A stretch of 64,000 bases of DNA from Larus michahellis (taxonomy: Eukaryota; Chordata; Aves; Charadriiformes; Laridae): NCBI RefSeq assembly GCF_964199755.1, contig NC_133898.1:104894847-104958846 (forward strand), in the 5' to 3' direction. The notes beneath the pieces were generated by a model that searched no databases, was not told where the DNA came from, and was given only the letters and a program-made list of their open reading frames with translations. Of the stretch, positions 25,701 to 37,700 are shown piece after piece; positions within the stretch are counted from its first letter, which is position 1, and every line of letters begins with the position of its first letter. The position numbers and the translations under genes were made by a program.

Positions 25701-28700
25701 TTGTTGCACCACAGGAGCAAGCAGGCTTCTGTTCTTCAGTCCCAATTAGGTTAAGGAAGTTTCCATCACAAAAACCCCACAACATTTTATCCTGAGACTG
25801 CTTCAGGGAATGGCAAAAGCTCATGAGCAATTATTTGATTATTATGACACAAGGGTCATCTTTTTGCGTTGTAGGTAAAGAATAACTAACGCAATGACGT
25901 GATCCCTCATTTGGACCATTAAATGCAGACATAAAGCAAGCAAACAAATAAATAACATTTATTGGAAAAATCATTGCCAGTAGTCTCAAATCTAAGTGTG
26001 TTATGGTATCACTTTTCCAGGGGAGTAGTTATATAAATTTAATCTTTTCTCAGAGTCTGAATTTTACTAGTGATTAACTAAGCTTAAGGGCAGTGATTCA
26101 GCAACTTGATTTTAATTTCTGGGTAGACTTTGTGACAAGAAAAAAATTGCACCCTTATAAGTGGTAACATTTTGGCTGTTAAAACTAAACATTGGCTAAT
26201 TCATTGAATGAAATGCATGCATGAAATTCATACATGTTTTTAAAAGACAGTCCATCAGATGGAACTAAGAAAAAGTCATGGCTTTTCATTGAAATCTTTA
26301 GATATAGTTACCTCTCTCAAGCTAGGTTGAGAATATATATATTCTCATATAGAAGATGACTGGCATAGTAGTATATCCTAAGAGGATTTATATAGCAAAA
26401 TAGTTGGTGTGATAGATCAGAGATTTGAGGAGAAGAGGGTACTTTGATCTTTAATCTGGCCCATGGAACAGGTGCCTGGATGTAGCTGGAGCATTGCAGA
26501 AGCGGCAGATGGACCTTCAGGTTCAATTTTAGGCTGCAGGAGTCCAGGAACCACCCTGTGATGTGACCCACAGCACAATAAGTGGGGACAAACAGGGGAT
26601 TTGCTTCGAAGGCACACTCCTGATTCAGAGTAAAACATTAATATCTGCTCTCGTCTTGTCCTTCATTGCATTAACAATTCTCTCTTAAACAAAGACTTGG
26701 TGAGGTCTTTTATATTTAACAAGAACAAGTAGCTGATTTAGCACATGAATGGCTTTAGTGGTTCTGAGAAACTACATAGATTTTATCCGAGTTAATCCCA
26801 GTGCTTTAACTGAAGGTCACTTCCTGAAGCCTCCATTCACAGCAGCATTTTCTTTGAGGGTTCCTATTTAAATCATTGAAGTAATTTTCTGTGGAATGAA
26901 GTCTGGTTGCTAAATATGTGTAAGCTATACTAATATTTAGACTCCAAGAAGAAAAGAAAGGAAAAAACAACATAATATGCCATGTTATTTGTAAAAACAG
27001 TGTACCGAAGTACAACATTAAGCCAATGACAGGAAGGCTTTGGACTTTTCTAATCTGTGTAATAGTCTAGACCCCAGAATTTACTCTATTATTGTTATTC
27101 CAGCAAATTCATGTAATAGGACATATAGTCAATTTTCTTGGTTTACTACCAATATAATTCCCAAAACCAGAAGAAAAAACTGTACACGGAATTTACATTT
27201 TGATTTGAATTAAAAAAAACCCCGCACATGTAAATCTTGCTGAAATCAGTGGTAGCAAAGTTATGGTAAAGATTTGGTGTAAGTCCGCATTTTAATACTC
27301 TTTAATTGCTCTTTAAAGTTTTATGCGTTACTCACGTAACTCACTGAAGCAGGATTTGCTGTGGAGCATGTGATGGAAGAGCTCGCACAAAGACTGCTCC
27401 GTGGGAGGCAAATTCTGGCAGGTGCACTCCACCCGCAGCATCGTGCCCCAGTTGCTGATGTAGGCTGCTTTGCAATCAGCGTTTGCAGAACAGGGCATGT
27501 CATCCTTGATTAAAGTTTCAAGACAAGCTTCATCATCGTAGCATTTTTTCGTCACATGCCTCCAACACTTTGACCGAAAATTTGTGTATTTTTTCCTGGT
27601 GGAAAAAATAATATGTATACGACAATAGTTTAAAAACTCTGATTTCACAAAAGGACATGTGAGGATCATCACAAAGAGAGAGTTTTCCCAAGGTACCACT
27701 TAAGACTTAAAAATCACAAATATTCAGTGATAGCTGGCCTGAATTCTGCTCTGATTTGCACTTAATTGGTTTGAGAGAAATCTGCAAAATTGTAATTTGA
27801 GGAAAAACTTGGTTTTACTGGAAAAGCTTTTGAGAAAAAAGCAACCGCACTTCCAATCAGCACCCGTGGAGATTTTTCCAGGGTCCAGCAAAAATCCGTG
27901 TGAATACCACCAGTCTCAGATCCTCAGAAGAAATGTGGACAGAGGAATTAGACCAGTCATCACAAGGAAACCACACCAGGTGTTGTTCTAGTGGATCAGT
28001 TTGTTGGGCAGTGTGAAGGAAGAATGAATATTCAATTTATTTCATCATAAAATAATCTACATCCAATGCCAACCCCTCCTCCCCCTGAATGCTAACAAAA
28101 TACAAAATGTCTCAGGACAAAATTAGAAGTAATTCAGTTTACCTTATAGATTAATTGATAGCAGAGAAAATTATGAGAAGAATTAACTTGTTTCCCAGCT
28201 CAATAATCCCAAATGATTTCAGTTTATTTGCTCGTAGGGTAGAATAAAATTGGCCTTTAATGCACTATGTATAACAATAGAAAACATCTATTAAAAGTTA
28301 ACTAAGAAATCTGTAGATATTAAGTAGAAACCAATTTATCACCTACATTAAATGTTAGGGGACGATAAAGGTAAACTGTTGCATATGGAACATTTTTTCC
28401 TTAATCATAAAATTAGGTTATTAATTTACTTTTGATATTGTGAAACTCTTACAAGCAAGTCCCATAGTAAAGCATGGACTGTTACAATACCAGCTAGGAC
28501 ATTACTGTAAATATTTGCATTACAACAAGCAAAGGTTTCAAAGCAGTTGCCATCTCTGTGCTAATGGAATTATTTTTATTCACCTCCTAATTTATAGATA
28601 TGGCTAGCCATAATTCACAGACTAATTTTGCTAATTAGATCCACTGATTGTCCGTGCCAGGAAACATTAATGTTCCCAAAATAACGGGTAATTCAGCAAG

Positions 28701-31700
28701 TCTCCATTATGATATTACATGTGTACACATGCACGTGCACAGACATACATTTGTAGCCCAATTTTTGACAAAAAAAAGGTCAGTTTCCACTGACGTCAAT
28801 CTGAATAGCCAGTACAGAACTGAAAGCCTCTCTCGACCTCTCGATTTGTTGACTGAAGGTTAATTTGAGCAGAGCTTTGAGGTAAAATTCAGATCTAATT
28901 CACAAGGGAACAGGTGACTACACTGAAAATCAAAGTGGGCCAATTGACCACCCTCAAACGGTGGCAACTTAGTACAACTGTGAATATGGGCTAATCCTGT
29001 TGCATGCTTTCTAAAAATAAAATCAAATCTGAAAATTGTGTTATTCTTCATGAGCTTGGTGGTCTACTTGAGATGCAAAGAATAAGACAAGTTTTCTGAA
29101 CAAGCCAAGCTGGCTGTAAGGCGGTTGGGTACGAAGGGTCAGACTCTGCGGTGGAAGAGGTAATTACTTTAGCCAAACAAACTTTGTTCGGTCTGCTGCA
29201 CAATTTGAGCAAACTGCTCAAGGGCAAAGGTGTGGACTGGCAGGTGTCATCTGAAAAAAGTGGTAATGAAAATATGCAACAGCGTAGTTTGTCTAGGAGA
29301 AATGGTGTTAAGTGTCATGAAACAGGTAGAAGAAAAGCCTACACTGAATTCCAGACCTTTCTGAAAATGAATCTTTTCAGTTTACTTATGGAATTACTTG
29401 TGGAATTACCACAGCTGATGCAGACATCTGTGAAGATGTCAAACAGAAGTGATAATATACAGTAGATACAGTGCAGAAAATAATTTTCTTATGGATGAGA
29501 TATCTGGCATATATATAAAAATTGTTTGATCAAATCATTATTCAAAAGCACATTACTGGGCCTTTCTTCTTCTTACCTGCACAATTCGTTCTCTTCGCAC
29601 ATGTGGATTACATTCAGACACGATGGGGGTGGAACTGCAGTAACTGCACAGGGCTTGCCATGGAGAAGTTCTTTGGCTCTGTGGCAGGATTCATCAGCCT
29701 GGATGCAATCACAAAATGTCATCATTTGGGCCACTTCAAAAGGCATGTTTTGGTAGAAGAACCTTATGGCTGCTTGACATTCTTCCATGTTGCACTTCTT
29801 ATTTACTGAGCAAACCTTAAGGTACAGGGACAACTGTTTGTTGCATACTTCATCTTCAACACACTCCTTGTTCACATCCAAACAGGTTCTGTTTGCTGTG
29901 TATGCTAAAAAGAATAACAGTTTTTAAAATGAAATCACAAGAAAACCTTTCTCAAGTGATGATCGGTAGTCATCCTGCCTGCAACATTCCCATTAAAACC
30001 AAGTGTGACTCCCCAAAACAGATCCAGCTCTTGCAGCATTGCCTCTTTTAAGCCCGTTATGTGACCTTTATACTTTTCCCTTCACTGCTTGGTCCTCATA
30101 AGCAACCCTTCTCCAAGTTATAAGTGAGATTAAGTGATAAATAAGTGAGATAAGTGAGATCTTGTAAATTTAACAGGATCAGGATTGTTACCTGACATTT
30201 TTGGATTCTCATCTACCCAGTAGCTTAACTGAAAATATGCTGATGCGTTATGGTCTAGACAAGTGGTCTGTGCGGTGGGTGGGGAACTGGCTGACAGGCC
30301 GCACACAGAGGGTGGTGATAAGTGGCTCCTTTTCTAACTGGCAACCTGTCACATGTGGGGTCCCCCAGGGATCGATACTGGGCCCAATGCTATTTAATAT
30401 CTTCAGAAGTGATCTGGATGATGGGATCAAGTGTACCCTGAGGAAGTTTGCTGATGACACCTAACTGAGTGGGGAAGTGGAGACTTTGGAAGGGAGGGCC
30501 ACCCTGCAGGAAGACCTGGCTAGAAGAGTGGGCTAACAAGAACCTTGTGAAGTTCAATAAGGACAACCATTAGGTCTTGCACCTGGGAAAACACAATCCA
30601 GGAGTGCAGCACAGACTGGGATCTACCCATCTGGGGAGCGGCTCTGTGGACAACAAGCTCAACATGATTGACCAGTGTGCTGCTGCGACAAAGAAAACCG
30701 ACAGGATGCTGGGTTGCATCAACAAGGGCATTACCAGCAGAGACAAAGAAGTCATTATCCCACTCTACTCAGCACTTGTCAGGCCACACCTGGAATACTG
30801 TGTTCAGTCTTGGTCCCCACTGTACAAAAAAGATATGATCAGGCTGGAAAGGGTCCAGAGAAGGGCCACCAAGATGATCAAAGGACTAGGAAGCCTGCCA
30901 TATGAAGAAAGGCTGAGAACTGGGTTTGTTCAGCCTTGAGAAAAGAAGGCTTAGAGGGACCTTCTCACCATGTTCCACTATTTGAAGGGTGGCTACAAAG
31001 AAGATGGAGGCTCCCTTTTTACAAGGAGTCACATGGAAAAGATGCAGGGTAATGGGTATAAATTGCTCCTGGGGACATTTTGATCACACACAAGAGAAAA
31101 ATTTTTCAAAATGAGAACAATCAGCCATTGTAATAATCTCCCCAGGGAACTGGTGGATTCCCAAATGCTGGACACTGTTAAGATTCAGATGGACAGGGTG
31201 CTGGGCCATCTTGTCTAGATTGTGCTTTTGCCAAAAGAGTTTGGACCAGATGATCTCTGAGGTCCCTTCCCACCTGGTATTCTTTGATTCTGTGATTCTG
31301 TGTTGGATCTATTGACTGTCTGCACTTCAGTCATTTGAGTGAAAAGTATTCATTCAGTTATTAGGATTTGCAAGTAAATCAGACTTACCTTGTTTGGAGA
31401 GAGCAGATAAACTCCACTGTAATTTTGTTTCTGTACTAATATTGTCTAGAACAAAAAGATACAGCAGAAGTAATAAATTGCGTCTTAGCTTAGTTTTTAA
31501 CTTTGAGGTATTGGCTGTGTTGCTGGCATAGTGCCAGTAGCAAAAATAAACAAGAATAAAACAAATTAGCTTGACCAAATATGACCTGTCAGCTTGTTAA
31601 CAAACTCTAAAATCACTGATGCATATATTCATAAGTTTTGGGGTGAAAGCACAGTTTATCAATGGCTTCTGATAACATACTTTACATAATTATAGATCCT

Positions 31701-34700
31701 GTGAGCTCAGGAGGAGTTTTTAGAGCTGCTCAATGCAGATTTCTTGAGAATAAATAAAGGCCAGAGGCCTCAATGTGTTCATCAGTGCACCCGGTTTTCA
31801 AGCTCAACTAACTGCTTGTCATGATCTAAAGTCAAGGCAGGCAGACAAGTCTTGCTATTAGAAAATTATCGTTATTGGTCTTATATTGTTTCTAGTTACA
31901 GTGTAATACTAAAAGGGACTGATTTGGATCAGGTTGTATCAAATTAACACATTGAAGATCAATAGTATTTGCACTCAGGCTATCATTTCGCTATCAGATT
32001 ATTCATTCGCATCTAAATAAACCTCCTAAAACTGTCCTGTTCACACTGTTAAACTGCAGATGATTAAGAAATCCCTTTTTACAGACTTGTGCACTACGGT
32101 TACGTATGAAAGCATTCAGACTGCTGGAATACCACTAACCTGTGTCGGTGTCCTGATTTCCATCATCATCATCATCATCACCATCATTTTCACTAGCTAC
32201 TGAAGCTTGGTTCTCTTGAGAGTATTGTAAACAAGGGTTGTTAAATATTCCCTGCCATATTTTAACGCATCTCATCTGAAGTGGCTCGGGGCACTTGCAC
32301 TCTCCCAGCACTGTTTTCCTCAGTTCTTTCCACGCTGACAAACACTCCTGGTTGAACATCGGGAGCCTACATTTCGCCACGTCTGCCCGGCATGCTCGCT
32401 GGAAGCTCTTATACACTAAAAAGCAGTAAGGGTCCTCTTGACAGGTTTGTTTTGCGATTCTGCAGTCATTCTCTAATTCTTCTGGGTGTCTTTGGTGTTT
32501 GGGGTTTCTGTGTTGCCTAAAACTCAGTTCAGTATCTGGTCTTGAGGAAGTTTCCAAATATTCTGTACAAATAGGTACAAACAGAGATACAAATCAAATG
32601 GAAGATGGAGCACCATCACTGGTCAGCTCAAAACAAATTCAGGAAAAGGATGATTGTCTTAATGCAATAAAATGAACGAAACAGCCCTAGTTTCATTCTG
32701 AGCCATAAGTAAATACGTAATAATTTTGGAGGCTTGTAGACTAATGAATCTTACTCATGCTTACTGTGTCCTGGTAGCTGTATAATACATTCTACTTTAA
32801 CAATTCAGCTGCCAGCAGTAATACGAGAAACTCTCACTAAAATTACTGTATAGAGGGATTCATCTCACATAATTTTAACCACCTAGAGATTGGACATATC
32901 ATGGATTATCATCTTAATTCAATGCGTAACTTGTAAAGAGAGTATGGCAGTTCCAGAAGATGGTTCATTCATTACCTAAAATAGTCATCGAAGTTAGACA
33001 GGAGAATTAATTCTGAAAGTATTTACCAACACCATAAATTATCATCTGCAGGTAAAACCGATACTAGTGTAACTCCATCCAAATTTACTGGTGAGAAACG
33101 TAATCTCAATCAGTAAAAGACACAAACTACTTCATTTTTCTATAAGTAAAAGCAACTGTTCCAATGACATCAGCATCAGGTTTTAGATACCCACTTTTCT
33201 CGTCTGGGGCAAGGAGTAACAGATCAGGATGCTATTATTTCCTCTGCATTAAAGCCATATATTCTACTATGAAATGATGTACACTGATTGATGCCAGCAG
33301 GGAGTGATGGGTCGGTGCCAGGAATCAACGTCGGGGCTCACTTTCCAGATTCTCATTCACTGGCTGATTTTACCTCTCTTATGTCAGCTTTGCGAATCGT
33401 TACTCCAGGAGACACTGGATCTGAAACTGCAAGCCTTTCATGCACCAAGTAATTCTCAGTTATAGAGATAGGCTTTCTGAAGGGAAAAGAGTTGTTAGAA
33501 TAATAAAAAATAAATTTAAAGGAGCTGGGCCCATTGATTACAATAGAATTTTTTAAAGGATGCATTTTATATAATATGTACAGCTTTATAAAGGTAGTAA
33601 ATGTGTTTCCCATACCCAGTAACATCTCCCAGATGTAGTGAAGATGCTCCTGTAACACAGTGTGACACAACTGCAGAGCTGTGCGTCCCCATTCACTCAC
33701 ATTCACATTCACAAGGTGTCTGGATGTGGCTCTCTATACTTAACATAGATCCAGTAGTGCTCAAGCCTCCTGGGGCAACAAGTGGTCCCCAACAAACATT
33801 GTATTTTCACTCTTGCTTTCCACTAGATTGAGCAAGACCTTTAGAAACCATTTGAGTTTCTCACATGCATTTTATTGCTTTTATTTATTCAAAAGCAGAT
33901 ATGGCATTGCTTTCATATGCATGTTGGAGAGTGAATATCATAGAAAAGACAAAACTAATTTTTTTGGGGAATGATCAGGTTTGAGAGATATGCAAATAAA
34001 CTTGAAGCAAGTTAAAATGAGGGTTACAAAGTTATATCTTTGCTCTTCATAATTAAAACTTTATGTTTAGTTACCTTTATTAATGCTGCACTGTTTCCCA
34101 AGCAAAGTCGTGATGCTACAGAAATCATCTGTAGTGCAGACACAGTTTTTAAATTCTGGGTATTCGTCAGCCAGGACCTGGATGATTCTATTACATCCAA
34201 TAACGTCTTCTGCCTTGCATCTATTACCTAGAACTTACCATTAAAATTATAAAGTTGTTAATGTTTATGAACGCTTAAGGGATATGGTTACATAAAACAA
34301 TTCAATTGAAGCACACAAAAAAAATGTTTTGCCAGGAGAAGATGGTTTGAACCTAGTTTTGTTTGAAAACCTGTCATAATTTACAAGTTTTAAATAATAT
34401 TCAGAAGGATATAATAAAGTTGTGCTACAATATTGCCCTCCTTTATCTGATCTGACCCATTGCCAGAAAGTCTGTTTCTGTTCTCATTTCCAAAGTACGT
34501 AAAACCTTGAACTCACACCTTTTATTCTAGGTAGAGGAGGCACGGATACTAAAGTAAAAAGGTGCACAGGAGTGGGGGGACACATCCTGAACCGAGGCAC
34601 TGAGGCACTCGTCTTGGTCCTGTGTAGAAATGAGATGCCCGGCACAGGGATGGGAATTCACAGCGCGGGGTGAGGTACTGCCACGTAACGGAGTAAGAGC

Positions 34701-37700
34701 GGGGACGTAGGAGGGCAGGCACAGCCCCGCGATAAGGGTGGTGCTAACCCCATCCCGAGGGATGTCAGCTCTGGTTCAGGTCCCTCACACACCTGACGGT
34801 GGCACGAGCCTGGCCATTTGGGTATGCCCGCGGACTGCTACCCTGTAGAACTACTTCACTGCCTCAGTTTGGCAACGACAACAAATTTAAAGTAGTCCAA
34901 GAATATTCTGATTTTTCATTTTTTAATGATAAAAATAAGGGAGCAGTTAACACACACACAAAAAAATAATAATGCAGAAGCCTTAGCTTCCCAGTTCAGT
35001 TTCAAGCCCATTGCTTGCGTGTGCGCTTGGACTCGATGACAAAGACACTCACACAAGCTGTCAGGACGTATTTTGCTTGTATTCATGGTAAAAACAAAGA
35101 GCATGTCCTAGTTTGTGGTACAAAGGTAAATCAATCAACCCTCTACTTTATGGACTAAAAGGTTTTAAAAGTATTTCATTACTTATCATTGCTTAAGAAA
35201 GTTACAGGTTACTTAAGAAATTTATAGACGCAGCAGCTTAATACCATTTAAGAAAGGTTTATTTTGTGAAAGCCACAATCTACCTTGTCAAAACCGGTAT
35301 GCAGGTCCCCAAACCAGCACATTGCCTCTCTTCTCCTCACAGATATTAAGTATCTCAGAATATGTAAGATAAGGAGTATGTGGCTCACAAGATCCAGGCT
35401 GGTCACCGGGTGGCACGAGGATGGGTTTTAATCTACCGAGCACATCTGTTATTGTCTCTGCCCTGTCAACAGCGATGTCTGGCTTCCTGCCTGGCTGTTT
35501 CCCCAGTCACTAGCGTGGAGCAGCAGAGACCGTGGGCTCCAGTAAAACTGCAAAGCTAGCAGCCATGTGTCACCGCCACCAGGGGCAAGCTTTAATGTGA
35601 TTAGAGTTTTAACGTCATTTATATGTTGTTGACACAAATAGCAGCGGAAGGCAGTCTAGGCGAAGGCCTGCAAGAGGAAAGAGTGTGTTTTGCCTGTGCC
35701 TGAAGGAATGAGTATCGGCTATTCCAGAGTGCACATCCACATCCTGCTGCCCCAAAATCCCGTTTCAGACAGTGTCAGTATTGCCCATTCTCCAGCTGCT
35801 GTTGCTCATTAAGGAGGGTTTGGGGACGTATTAAAATGTGCGCTGCTACAGGGTGATGTTGCAGTCCAGCAAAAGCTATAGCCCCCAGCCTCTGCTCCCA
35901 CTTCACCTCTTGTATCAGCAATGCAGGAGGTGATGGTCCCTGGGCTTGCCTGTATCTCTCCAACCCCATCTCCAACTTGCCTTCTGCATTTTTAGTAGTA
36001 AACCATGACCCTGACCTGGTGGAGGTGAGTAGAGGTATGAGAATAAGAAACACAAATCCTAGTGTATTTTATGTAGCCTCACCTAGCTCATCTCTCTTCA
36101 TGACACTAAAAAGTTGTGGTTAGGAGTCGGGTACAGGGGCTCTTTTCAGAGTGGTCCCGTGTGCAGTGAACAGACTGTGCTGAATCACAGCAGCTGACAA
36201 CCAGGGGCTGAGATGTAGGTTGTGGGGCTGCAAACACACAAAGGGCATAGACAGAATCAGGAAGCACATCAAATTTATGGGGGTCCCTTGCCTGGCCTCT
36301 TGAAAGCTGTGTAGAAATAACCTATTATCAGTATTGGTCTATTTGTACACTGTGTTGATTCAGCTGTGATGAACAGAAGGAAATATTTTATTGCTGGTTT
36401 TCAATTATTGTTGCTTTACATTTGATTAGTTCTGGGTAATATATTATACATACACTTCCAAGGTATTTACAAAAAATGCTCTCTGACTTAATGCTTAGCA
36501 GGCATTATTCATAATTTGATTTCTTTATATGTACATAATTTATGTACATGTGACCACAGATAGGAGCATGACAAAGTAGAAGCTGATATTTGCAGGGTGA
36601 TAATCTCTGTTCTCGCGCAGCCAGCTCTTCAGTCATCTCAGTGAGAATTGCACCTGAAGACTACAGAGGAAAGTACCGGATTTTCCCCTCTAGCACTGGT
36701 GAGACCACGTCTGAAGCGCTGCATCCAGAGCTGTGCTCCTGAGGACAAGAGGGACATGGGCATACTGGAGTGACTCCTGCAAAGTGTCATAGGTGTGATT
36801 AATGGACAGGAGCATCTGTCCTGATTGCTCAGCCTGGAGGAGAGAAAGCTCAGGGGTGTACCAGTACACACATCCGTGTGTATAAACACCTGATGGGAGG
36901 GGAGTGAATAAGGCAGGGATGGACTCCTCAGTGGTATCCAGTGAGAGGACAAGAGGTACAAACTAAAGTACAAGAAAGTACATTTAAAGGTCAGAAAAAC
37001 CTTTTTAATATGACAGTGGTCTAACAGCGGAAGAGGTTGCCCAGAGCAGTTTTGGTGCCTCCATCTCTAGTTATATCCAAAATCCAACTGGACACAGTCC
37101 TGGAAGATAGCCTGCGGTTGACCCTGCCTGAGCAGGGGGCTTAGACTGGGTCTCCAGAGGTCCCTTCCAACCTCAATGATTCTAAGAAAAATAAACTCTT
37201 CCAAATCTAATTCAAAGTGTGATTCCTTAATATTTAAGGGACTTGAGATTTTTTTTTTTTCTTTTGAGCCCAGTTCTGAAAAATTAAGAAAATGTATACT
37301 CATGGTTAAATCAGAACCCAGAAATTTCTATTTTTTTTTCAGTGAAAGAGGAAAAAACCAGAAAACCCCAAACCTTAAAATCTTCATTCTGCGGTCCTGA
37401 AACATTTTTGACATTTTCAAAGTGAAAAGTTTTGATTCCATCAAAATTAAATATTTCAGTCTTTTCCGTCCTGACCTGGAAGCTGTCTTATAGACATTTT
37501 CAGTCTCTTTTTTTTTTTTTTTTTCACTGTATCTTGGCATAGAAGAAGAAATGGAAGAAGGATTGGACTCAGAGAACTATAAACTGAGACTCTGAAAATG
37601 CTGCTGTAGGAGTAGGGGAGCAATGATGGACAGTTTGACAGAGAAAGGAGTGACTTAGGTAGTCATCTGGAGAGTGTTCCCAGACCTGCTCTTGAAGAAC

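Larger units (their letters stand above)
18259..27335 (-). other. GFRAL intron 6
   Basis: A 9.1-kb intron between the D3 exon and the juxtamembrane exon. It contains a short CR1 tail near 20402-20500 and an 18-bp AT palindrome at 26329-26346. No other supported feature was found. The 383-nt interval 17834-18216 (intron 7) is likewise empty. Confidence 0.65.

Noticed and set aside
33374-33476. Exon-like block on the minus strand in GFRAL intron 3 with acceptor tttcccttcag and donor gtaaaa, open in one frame.
   Set aside because: Its start phase (2) does not match exon 3 (phase 1). Splicing it in gives a stop after five codons, and exon 3 already joins exon 4 perfectly.
34540-34860. GC-richer patch within GFRAL intron 2, considered as a second promoter or exon.
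   Set aside because: Only moderate GC, no long open frame, and no splice-site pair with a matching phase.
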